Source: Vitrella brassicaformis
Taxonomy: Eukaryota > Sar > Vitrellaceae
DNA: 64,000 bases
Assembly: GCA_001179505.1 (NCBI GenBank)
Contig: CDMY01000305.1
Span: 341,710-405,709 of the forward strand
Direction: 5' to 3'
The position numbers and the translations under genes are program-made. The first letter of the stretch is position 1. Each line of letters opens with the position of its first letter. Under the pieces are notes generated by a model. It worked only from the letters and a program-made list of their open reading frames with translations. It was not told the origin of the DNA and ran no database searches. Shown one piece after another: positions 22,677 to 32,985 of the stretch.

Positions 22677-25240
22677 TCAATCGACGCCCGCCTTCTTGGT
22701 CATCTCGACAAGACATGTGCGCAAGTTCTCGTCCTCATCGTCGTCATCAGAGATGGGCAGCTCCACGTCATAGTACTGCATGCACCGCCGCACAGACTGC
22801 CAGAGGGCCCTGTCTGCCCCACCCACGACCAGCGGCATCAGCACACACACGCTCGCCTTGTCGGGCAGCAGCAGCAGAGTCAGATCGAACACCGACCTCA
22901 TGCTGGCTTCCCCCCTCGCATAAGGGATCAGGTTCGAGAAGGTCAGGTGCTTGACGGGCGGGGCGAGTGGCGGGGCGAGCACCAGAGGGGGCAGCTCCAC
23001 TGGCAGATGCTGGCTGACGATCTCCAGCTTGGTCAGCTTCTCAGGGCGATCCTGGCGAATAAAGGGACAGATGAATACGCACAAACATAAATACATTCAT
23101 CGAGAGGGTGTGGTGTGTGACAGACAGACCTTGAGGTATCTCAGGCACTGTCCGGTGGTGGACGGTGCCATCCCTATGATTTTCATGCTCTGGAGCGACG
23201 GTAGTGAGGTTATGGTGCGGCTGAGGGGGTTGGGCGGTGCAGCAATGACGCTGGGGCCTTGCGTCGACGTGCCGATGCGAGAGAGGATGAGATTGTCAAC
23301 ATTCGGGTAGCGACCCGCCTGTGTGAGGAAGCCAGGGATGCTGCTGAAGTCGTCGTCATGGACGTCGTGTCTGAATACCACCGACAGGGACCGCGCCCCA
23401 CTGAATGGTGGGAGGAAGCTCCACCTCTATCGACGACACACACCGGTGTGGCTGGGTGCATACACGATTCGTGCTGGTTGAGTCTACCTGAGGAAGCGGG
23501 ACACCTCCGTACGCAATCATCACTGACGACAGACAGACAAATGCACACAGACACCTTCACTTTCATCTCTCCTGTTCGTTCCCTCCCTATAGGTATGGAC
23601 TCACCATATGCTGATTCGGCAGCGAGTCCCTCAGCCATCCTCCGCACGATCGAGTGGACAGGCGACGGATCGACAGTGTTGTTCTGGACATCTACGCAGT
23701 CGAACGTGATGCTGACACACACACAAAGATACATGAGCGCGACACAAGGTTCCATGCATGCACCGGGTGTCGAAGCTGTATGCGATCTTGCATCCCATGT
23801 CCTCCAGCTGCTCAATGAACCCGACAGCTGCACACACACACACACACACACATACCCAGACACAGACACAGAACGCAGACACAGACACAGAGGAAGAGAG
23901 AGTGAGAGAAGGGGGACTGGTGTTGGTTGGCTCGTCTCCTCTGCTCACCGCTCAGCCCGTGTGGCCCGGCGGTGCTCCTCAGCAGGCCAGGCATCCGCTC
24001 GCTGACAGACATGTCGTATGACAGGGTCAGGTGCTTGTTCCTCCTATCGTTCCTGTGGCCCCACAGCTGCCGCAGCACTCCGAGGAATGGGTGCAGCGCG
24101 TCGAACGGTGCGTCGGGGTGGGACACGTTGTCGTGAATGCGGATCCAGTCGAAGGCGGTCAGGTGCGTCATACTCGGAAGGAGCGGGAAGGAATGCGGCA
24201 GCCGGCGGGGGTCTGACGACAGACAGGCAGACAGACAGACAGACAGAGGCGAATTGTATTGTTGGCTATTCCGGCGGGATAGGTGGATCCTTACATGGCG
24301 TGAAAGGATAGATGTAGAGCCGCTGCAGCTTCTTGGATGTATTGAGGAAGTGCGCCAGGGGCTGGTCGACGGACGACTCGGTGAAAAGGTCATCCTCGTA
24401 GCTGTCCTCTTCACAGTCCGTCCCCATGAACATGTCGCCCTCCAACTCGGTCAACTCTGGCCTGCAAACACACTCATACCAAACACGGGCGCATGGCTAC
24501 GTCCCCCTTTCGTCGTAGGTCCATCGATGGCTTACATACCACTCGAACCCCTCGGTCACCATGCGCACGAAGTACCGCAGGCTGTCCACACGCAGCTTCT
24601 TGACGTGGGGAAACACAATGCGGTCAGCAGGGGGCGTCACAGCAGGCGGGCTGCCGATCCCCTGCCCCTCAGCGGGAAAATCCTCGCTCTCCATGTCGTC
24701 GAATCGAGTGATGACCAGCTTCTGCAGCACGGTGGGCGATCGGCGGATGGCGGCGATGACCATCTCACTGACGGGCCACTCATTGGGATCCATCTTGACC
24801 ACGATGCTCTGGTGGTGCGTGCGCTCCAGCCGGCTCGTCACGTGGGCTGGCAGGTCCCAGAAGACGTGCTTGTCGATGTAGAGGTGGCTGTAGAGGGATG
24901 ATGCTCCGCCGGCCCGCTGATGGTGCGGCTTCATGATGCTCGATGATGGCTCGCCGGTGACGCACGTGGAGAAGTGTCGGGAGACCTCTGAGAGCTGCTT
25001 GGTGCCGTCAGTGCTCGTGAAGAAGGAGCCGGCGTAGGACAACACCTCGTTCGGCATCGAGCGGAAGCCGGTGAATGGCACCTGGATGAACAACGAATCA
25101 ACGACGACAGATCGATGAGATGCAATCAATCAATGACAGATCCGTCACATCCATCCATCCTTAGTGCTGTTCTCCTGCATGCGTACCCTCTCGTGTGCCG
25201 AGGCGGCTGGTGATTCATGATTTGGCGATGAAGCATCCAT
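22677..25240 (-). CDS. F-box-like protein with leucine-rich helical/beta body
   Basis: About nine exons. The first (ATG at 25240) encodes 18 residues ending HER and joins in phase 0 to VPFTGFRSMPNEVLSYAGSF, an F-box-like start (LPxEVL-type pattern) followed by SEVSRHFS. Downstream exons are rich in Leu, with patterns such as VLQKLVITRFDDME, FPHVKKLRVDSLRYF, KKLQRLYIYPF, SMTHLTAFDWIRIHDN, LPSLQSMKIIGMAP and LTKLEIVSQHLPVE. These look like irregular leucine-rich repeats. The C terminus is acidic (SDDDDEDEN). By family knowledge such proteins are substrate receptors of SCF ubiquitin ligases; the substrate is unknown. Middle exon borders near 23400-23600 are uncertain. Confidence 0.6.
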
Positions 25241-25569
25241 CACGATAGAAGCACACAGACAAACAGGTGACTGACTCAAAAGACGAGCTGAGAACTGCCG
25301 GAAGATGAGCTCGCAACATTAATCCAGGCAGATACCTTCAACCAGGCTGAACCACCACCGAGGCAGGCACGATGGATGCACGACATGGCGTGGCTCTTTC
25401 GTCGTGCTCGACAAGATCCGATGATGCATCTCCCGCTGAAGATCACTCGCAGCACCAAGCGCATCGGCACTGGCACGGGATGCAGCGAGGGAACCAATGC
25501 AGCGACGCAAGCATGGCGACGACAGCATCAGCTGACGTGTGCAAATGGAGGAGGAACAGGAGAACCAGC

Positions 25570-27324
25570 ATGATGCCAATGACGCCTTTGTTCGGCCTCC
25601 TTGCTGGCTTCTGTCACCTTCTCGTGTCGAGTGCATTCACCCTGCTGCCCTTGGCGAGAGATCCGAGGCGTTCATGGCCTGCCAATGCAGCTGTCAGACG
25701 ACCCTCTGGCACTGCCCTGTCAGCCGAGGGCGTGCGGAAGAAGAGGCGGCACAGGAAGGGACCGGCCATCAGCCCAAGCAGTCCCCGGTACCTCCTCACA
25801 CAACAAGGCCGGCGCGCCATGTCCAAGGACCGCAGCCTCCTCGTCAAGTCGGAGATACACCGGGTCAGAAGGGCGCTGAGGGAACAGCGGGCAGCCAAGC
25901 TCGACTCATCGTCGTCACTCCAAGATCCTTCGCAGAATGCACCGAGTCTGCCTTCGCTGGAGGAGAGGTCGGCGCCCGAGCGGCTGCAAAAGGTCATCAG
26001 CCGGGCGGGCATCGCGTCGCGTCGAGCGGCGGAGGAAATGATCCTCGACGGGAGGGTGCGTGTCAACGGGGTGGTGGTGACTGACCTGGGTGTCAAGGTG
26101 GACGCACTCGGCGACCGTGTGACTGTGGACGGGCGGAAGATCGCCGTGCGGCCGCCGGAGGAAATCAAGTGGATTGCCGTGCACAAGCCAAAGGGATACA
26201 TCTGCTCCATGAATGGTACGTTTGCATAAAGTGGGGGAGGGGTGGCATCATGTGTCACCATGTGGGTGTGGTGTTCCGTCGCCGTGCCTCTGTGCAGATG
26301 ACCGTGATCGCAAGACGGTGAAGGATCTCGTCCCAATGGCTGAACGGCTCAGGTACTTGCCACATAGGCAGCCGCCATGCAATCGGCCACTTTGCTCGTC
26401 AATCTGTGTCTGTGTGGTTTGTGTGTTCCCTGGCTGACAGGTTACTGCCCGTCGGCCGTCTGGATCGTGACAGCTCGGGCCTGCTGCTTCTCACAAACGA
26501 CAACAAATGGTCAGCCACAAACAGACCTCCTGAAACAGCTCATATGGCGGCTGCCATCACTCCCCCCCCCCCCTCTCTCTCTCCCGTGTCTATGTGTCAG
26601 GTTGCATCCCCTCACCCACCCTTCGTATGGCCATCAGAAGCGCTACATCGTTACTGTCGACAACGGCACACCCAAATAGTGAGTGGCCGAGGAGGAAGGC
26701 AAGTGAACCTAATTATGCTCCATCCCGTGTGGTCTCTTCTGTAACCCTTCAGCGATGTTCTGAACGAGCTAGCCGAGGGGGTGCTGCTGCCCGGGGAGCG
26801 CACCAAGACGGCTCCCGTTTCAATTGGGGTGTTCTTCGAACCAAAGACATCTAGGAAATCGGTGAGTGAGTGGCTGACTGGATGGATGGACGGCAACATT
26901 TGTTGACGAGTGTGTGTCGATCAGTTTGGGACTCTCGAGGTGACTCTGCGCGAAGGCCGCAACCGCCAGCTGAGAAGAATGATGGAGGTCAGTATGCAGT
27001 CAATGTGCTTGCGCAGACATATGTACAGCTGCTCAAGCAGCAGCTCACGCCTCCGTCGTACGTATCATGCCTCAGTTCATCGGCCATCCGGTGTTGAACA
27101 TCCGTCGAGTTGACTTCGGGCCCCTGACACTCAAGGGCATCACCACACCTGGCCAGTGGCGGGAGCTCAAGCCCTCAGAGGTCTTCATGCTCAAGCGGGC
27201 CGTCATCACCCGAGCCAAAGCCAGAGAGAGGATGCTGAGGAAGCAGAGGAAGGACGGCGAGACACAGACTGTCGCGGCCAAGGAGATCAGTGGCCTTGTC
27301 GACGGCAACCGGAGGGCCGATTGA
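25570..27324 (+). CDS. RsuA/RluB-family rRNA pseudouridine synthase, plastid-type presequence
   Basis: The ATG at 25570 begins MMPMTPLFGLLAGFCHLLVS, a signal peptide ending SSAF and followed by a basic stretch: a bipartite address for a complex plastid. An in-frame ATG at 25372 would bury it. An S4 RNA-binding domain follows (ERLQKVISRAGIASRRAAEE, VRVNGVVVTDLG), then the catalytic domain. The motif GRLDRDSSGLLLLTND carries the catalytic Asp (the family pattern is GRLD-x-x-T/S-x-G-L), and REGRNRQLRRMM is the second conserved block. At least six exons, with small ones near 26300-26510. Members isomerise a single uridine of 16S or 23S rRNA, so plastid rRNA is the inferred substrate. Confidence 0.85.
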
Positions 27325-27573
27325 ACTGCTTGTTTGTGACATGGTGTGGTGTGGTGGGTGTGGTGTGTTGGGTGTGGTACTGTGCATTGAGTGGTACAGA
27401 CGTCCGTGACACATGGATGTACAGCTGGCGATCAATATATTAGTCGAGTACGCAGCTGGCGACCCAAAGGTCATTCATGTCTGGATTGGATGTCATGTCC
27501 ACACCTAGTGCTACTACCAACAACATGCCCGCGTGCCGCTCAGCACACCCATTTGTCCACACGACCTCAAAGG

Positions 27574-28581
27574 CTAGATGAAAGGCCTTACAAAGTTCGC
27601 TGAGCCTGTCGCGACCCTAGTCCTGCGTGTACGCTCATCCACCAGCATCAGAAACGACTCACGGTCCTGCCCATCGCTCTTGATGGAGTCCAGATATGCA
27701 CCAGTGCCAGGCACAGTCAGACTCGAGACAAAGCTGTCGTACTGGCTCTTGATTTTGAGGCCAGATTCGTCGAATATTCTGAGCTCTCTCGGTCTCAAGT
27801 TCATGTCGGCATATAGCTCCTCAGCCACTCGGTCAGCCAGCGCTTGCAAAGCCTCTTGCTTCGGCAGCTGAATGTCCCGCACCTCGTCGATTGCAATGCC
27901 GACGAGACTCAGCTCGCGCACCAGCTTGCGAATGTCCACCGATCGGTCCACATAGATGGGCGCGCCGAAGCGGTAGTAATCCACGACGTAAGGGAAGTAC
28001 GCCGGATCGGCGTCGATGAACACCGGCTGATCTCTTTTGCTCGTCCCCAGCTGACTGGCCAGCTGCCCAAGCACAGTGTCGGGATGCTTGGCAAGAGTTG
28101 ATCTGGCGACAGCGAAGGGCTGGCCGCCCACATCCAGACGGACAGGCTGCTCCTGCACCATCAGAGAAGGCAAAGAGAGTTGCTGCACGACGGCTGGCGA
28201 GGGCGGCGGGGCCTCCGGTGTGCCGGCCAGTGCGGGAATGGCTGGCGTCAGCGAGATGAGGGCGATAAGTGGAAGAGCCGCACAAGAGATGAACGCATGT
28301 TTGAGCATCGCCTCCATGCGTCTTGGCCATCCTTGTGCACCACTTTCCTCCCTTGTCGTCGGCTGCTGTTGTCCGCCTTCATGAAGGCCGGCAGGTAGCC
28401 GACTGACCCAAGGCTGTCTTGTGTTGGCCTGAAGAGAGGGCGAAGCTGCTGATCTCCCGTGCAGCAGTGGTCGTGGCGCGAGTGTGGTCCAGCAGAGGGC
28501 AGGGGGAACGGCAACCAATGAATGGATAAGCAGCACCACCAGCACCATCGACAAGACGCATTGTCGCAGATTCATCGCCAT
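27574..28581 (-). CDS. BTB/T1-domain protein with tripartite, thylakoid-lumen-type presequence
   Basis: A single uninterrupted exon of 335 codons, unlike its neighbours. The start is the ATG at 28581. Residues about 8-30 form a signal peptide (CVLSMVLVVLLIHSLVAVPP); a Ser/Arg/Pro-rich transit-like stretch follows. Near residue 83 come WPRRM and a second hydrophobic segment (FISCAALPLIALISLTPAIP) ending in an ALA cleavage site before GTPEA. That order is the classic address of a lumenal protein in a complex plastid, and the paired Arg would suit the Tat route. The mature part opens with VRLDVGGQPFAVARSTLAKH and FIDADPAYFPYVVDYYRFGA, a clear potassium-channel-T1/KCTD-type BTB fold. A C-terminal region of unknown fold ends ANFVRPFI. 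Confidence 0.75.
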   Translation of the reverse strand: MAMNLRQCVLSMVLVVLLIHSLVAVPPALCWTTLAPRPLLHGRSAASPSLQANTRQPWVSRLPAGLHEGGQQQPTTREESGAQGWPRRMEAMLKHAFISCAALPLIALISLTPAIPALAGTPEAPPPSPAVVQQLSLPSLMVQEQPVRLDVGGQPFAVARSTLAKHPDTVLGQLASQLGTSKRDQPVFIDADPAYFPYVVDYYRFGAPIYVDRSVDIRKLVRELSLVGIAIDEVRDIQLPKQEALQALADRVAEELYADMNLRPRELRIFDESGLKIKSQYDSFVSSLTVPGTGAYLDSIKSDGQDRESFLMLVDERTRRTRVATGSANFVRPFI

Positions 28582-29040
28582 CTGCAGATCTCCTGTTTCT
28601 TGAGCTGCAGCGCACCACAACAGTCAGGTATGGCGCTGGAAAGCCTCGAATGCCTTTTCCCATTGGATCGCATTCTCAGCTCGCATCTTTCTCCTCTCTT
28701 GTAACCGCTCTCTCCTCTCTTGTTCTACGACTTAGTCCAGCAAACGACTCGTATTCAGCGGACGGCCGTGGGTTTCGGTCTGGAGGCCTCGTGAGTGTGT
28801 TCCTTGGGAGTGTGTTCCTTGGGTTCCTCTGTGCATGTGGAGCGTGCGTGGGTGATTCCTGTTGCGTGTCGTCGTTTGATTGTGCGTGAAAGACATGGGA
28901 CTTGGCCGTCAGGCCGCTTAGGACATTCCGTGAAACCGCTCTCTCCTCTCTTGTGGCAGAGGGGTTTTTTGACCTTCGCCCGAGCCGCATTTGGTGCAAG
29001 ATCTTTGCAAGATCTACAGGTTCAGGGAGTTGATCTTTCG

Positions 29041-32000
29041 ATGGAGCGAATCATAAGAAGACCGGCCCTCGCACAGCTGACGGGGCGGCTTCGGCTCCTC
29101 TGCGAACAGAGGCAACGAGCGTTCTCAACCGTGGCAGAAGAGGCGACGTCCGCCGCCCTGCAGCAGAGCCCAGCGATACAGTTTGACATCGACCCTCAGG
29201 CGCTGGATGAGGACAGTGCAGCTGTGGCAGAGTCGGAGACCATCAAGGCCGTCACACCAATACGGGTGAGTGGGCAGCACACACGTATCGATGACCATGA
29301 GCTGACCTGTCTTTTTCTCTTTGCTGATATTGCACGGTGGCAGGCGTGGCAGGCGCCTCGGCTGCCGAGTATCCATGACCCGCCCGTCATCCGCCGCCCT
29401 GGAGAGATCGTTGATGTGCGCACCATGATACGCAACTGGTGGGCCTTCCCAGGTCAGTCAAACCAACACAAAGAACAAGAGATCAGCCAGACACTCAGAT
29501 GTTGTCTGGTTTGGTATCTGCGGTGCGTGATCCATCGTATCAGCTGTTGGGTTCAATTCCATCCTGGAGGTGCCCGTGCAGCAGTTTGAGGTGCTCGAGG
29601 GCGAAACACCAAACGACTCCGAGACAATCGGTCGGCTACGCAGAGTGCCTATGAGTGCTTCGGTTGCTGGGAGGGAACGTCCGACTCATTCCCGTGTGCT
29701 CCTTTCTTTCGTCTCTTTTGTGTGGTTTGCCTGTCATGTCAGTGTTGCCGAATGACATCTTCGGTCTGCCTATTCGGCCAGACATCCTGCATCAGGTGGG
29801 GGGGAGAGAGAAGCCGTCTGTCACACACCTGTTCGTGTACCCGCCTTGATGTGTTTGATCAGTGCTACTGGTTCCACCGACGTGCACTGATGGGGTGGGA
29901 CGAGCGGATGCAGCTCTACCAGTGGGAGGTACGCACACACGCACCAGACAATAATGCGACGACACTTATGGATGCGTCTGGTGCGTGAATTGTGAATGCA
30001 GTGGTACGGCTCGCACAGAAAGCTCAGATCCCAAGTCAGATCAGGTGAGCTAGGTCACGGAGTGACTGTGTCGATGTGCTGTGCATCGTTCGTCATTCAT
30101 GTGCTCTTCACATACACTTGTGCAGGAATGTCTCGGATTGGTCAGCGGAAGATCTCCGGCAAGTACCTGGGCGTCAAGGCACACCCGCTGCGGCCACACG
30201 ACTGGAGGAAAAAGTGCCACAAGAGACGTACGTACGCGACCCTGCCTGTGCGGATATATGTGCTTGCGTAAATCGGCTTTCCTGTATGTGTGCATTTGTG
30301 TGGTGCCTCCCTGATGTGTGTGTGTGTGTGTCAGTGCTCTGGCTGGGTCTCAAGAACATGCTCTCCGTCAAATTTGCCCAGGTGGGTGCGACCATCTGAG
30401 CTGTCGTCAAACGCCTGGATGACGCGTGTGTGCGTGTGGTTTGTGCGTGCAGGACCAGCTGAAGGTTGTGGATCACTTCTACCTCCGCTCACACAAGACC
30501 AAACACGCAGTCAGATACCTAAGACGCATCGTCGGTGAGTGAGTGCACTCACTGATGGGGAAATGGGTGGGCGGGCAGATGGGCACAGCAGCTCAATCGA
30601 ATCCCCCTCTCTCCCTCTGTATGTGTGTGCAGGGAATCGGTGCAACTCAGCGCTGCTGGTGCATGAGGGTCGCGGCGACGTCAATGACAACTTTCGATGG
30701 GCCGTGGCGCACCTCACAGCCGTCAGGACGGAAAACGTGGAGGTGTGTGAAGACACACACAGATGCAGACAGACGTCAGAGGGTCTATCCATGTCTGTCT
30801 GTGTGTGTGCATCAATCAGGGTTTGAATGTGTATCAGCTGCTCAAGTATCGTCAGCTGGTCATCACCGAGAAGGCGCTGCAGAAGCTCATGTGGGAGATA
30901 TACCACTACCCCGAGAAGAGGGGATGGGTCAGAAGGTCAGACACACACCCACACCACCCGTTGCCCCCCTATCCCACACATGGCTGCCATAAGTAAGTGG
31001 ACCGGTGCTGTCATGCCGTGTTTGTTGTGTTTATGTTGGTCAGGGCGGCCACGCCGGACGGCAAGCCCGTGAAGCTGCCGATGAAGGTATGCACAAGCAT
31101 CGCCATGCCATGGGCAGGGCAGCCACATCCATAGTATGGGTGGGGGCATGGCATACCCACTGTGGGTGTGACGGCGTCTGTAGGTGCCCGGGTGGAACAA
31201 GGAGTGGGTGGAGAAGAAGGAGCGTCAGAAGAACACGCAATACGACAGGGTCTGCAGCTACACACACGATGGGCAGCGGGCCGTATGCGTGTGTGTGAAT
31301 CGACTCGTTCTGCCTGTTGGTCATGTGCGTGTGTGTATTAGTCTGCTTTGTTCCGCGAGCTGCGCAAGTGGAAGTGGAACTACGAAGAGCTCAAAGGACC
31401 GCTGGTATGCATCCCTCCCATCCAAGCACACCCACCCACCCCACCGACACACGCACCAGCTCACATGTGCCCATGTGGTGTGCGATTCAGAAAGTGCCGC
31501 GCCACGACCCATTCAAAGGTACCCAAAGAAACATACCAATCAATCAGCAACATGTGTATACGTGTGAGTGTGTGTTCAGATTCCGTCCGTTTCATCTGTC
31601 CATGTACGCCAAGCGGCCGCCATGGGAGAAATTCGAGGAACTCTACAAGGCAAGGCAGACCATTGCACTGCACACCACACATCGAAGCATACACATGATG
31701 ACCTGCTCTGTGTGTGCGTGTGTGTCAGGACGACGAGCCGCTTGAAGAGGAGGAAGACCTGCAGGCGCTCGAAGACATCAGGAACGCACTCGATGTGAGG
31801 GAAGCGAACGAAGGGTCATGACACGTCCCTTCCTGCATGTGTGTCGACTCCACCTCCTGTCTGTCTGCATGTCCGTGTGTGTCTTTCGTCGATCCATCAG
31901 GAGAGGGAGACGCTGCACACGGCGGACTTTGACGTGATTGACGACACGGGCGAGCTGAGATCGAGGTCACTCAGCGACATTGCACGAGGTGGGTGCGTGA

Positions 32001-32341
32001 AGATACAGACAGACACCCAAACCCATCCATCCATCCATCCACACGCAAACCTGTACGTGTCGGTATGTTGCCGTGTCTTTCTCAGGTTCGTCATCTGATG
32101 GGTACCTCTCAGCCCGCCACAGCCGAGACGATGAGGCCGACAATGAGGAGGAAGCCGACGATGAAGAGCAAGAGGCAAGCGACACTCACCGTACATACAC
32201 TCACCAATCGGTGCATTGCATGTGTCTGTGTGTGTGCAGGGTGACGAAGGCGACATGGGTGACGAAGGTTTGTCCGGCGATGAGGATGCGGACGAAGACA
32301 TCGAGGATGCCGCCACGCTGCCACCTGTCGACCGGACATAG
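29041..32341 (+). CDS. mitochondrial large-subunit ribosomal protein uL4m
   Basis: About fourteen short exons. The N terminus (MERIIRRPALAQLTGRLRLL) is basic and amphipathic, as for mitochondrial import. The uL4 core follows: LPNDIFGLPIRPDILHQ, WFHRRALMGWDERM, YGSHRKLRSQVRSG, MSRIGQRKISG, a region with GLKNMLSVKFAQDQLKVVDH, then the YLRSHKTKHAVRYL block. These match uL4 in order, including the KTK motif. Beyond the core is an extra region of about 190 residues with WKWNYEELKGPL and PPWEKFEELY. It ends in a very acidic tail rich in D, E and G and a TAG at 32339-32341. One intron is GC-AG. uL4 lines the exit tunnel of the ribosome; the acidic tail is lineage-specific. Confidence 0.85.
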
Positions 32342-32985
32342 GCTGGATGGAACCAATCGTGTGTTCTGCATGATCACGTGTGTGTTAAACTTTGTCGTGT
32401 TCGTGGATGATGCGCGACCCGATGTTGGCTGCGAAGAGCCTGTATGCAGTGCGTGTGTCATAATCGCGTCTGTCACTGTCCTCTCGGTCTTTCCGGTGCG
32501 ACTCGACGGCGAGATTTCGCGGAAATGTTCGGCGAGATTTTTCGCGCGATGAGACACCGCCGATTTACGAATTTTGATTTGAAGTCACAGTTCCATTTCC
32601 GTCCGCGTTTGCCTTTTCAGCCTTCCTTTCAGCCACAGATCCTTCATTTCTTTTTCTTTTCGCCTGGTTGTTGGCTTACGCAACACGCCTCATCCCCTCC
32701 CATGCCTCCCAGCTCGTCCGGATGCCCTGCGTGTCTTCCTCCACCGCCGTGCCCCGGGCAAGGCGACAGTAGGTGGCGCCTCGCCTTCTGCCAAGCGACT
32801 GCTCCCTGGTGTCTGCAGAGGGCCTGCACCCAATGTGTGGATGCTCACGTGTCTTCTTTCGTCATGCCTTTCTCAGAAGGTTGGCACAAAGTGCCTCACT
32901 AGTCTGGTCTTCACTGCACACTTCAATGTCTTCGTTGGCTGCTGTTCCCCTACTGTTCAGACACGCGACCCCTTAGGAGCCACAG
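32342..32985. other. intergenic, possible 5' region of the next gene
   Basis: No confident exon. An open frame from 32835 runs into the first AT-hook-like module, so an upstream coding start may lie here, but its sequence before 32980 lacks protein-like bias. Confidence 0.4.
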
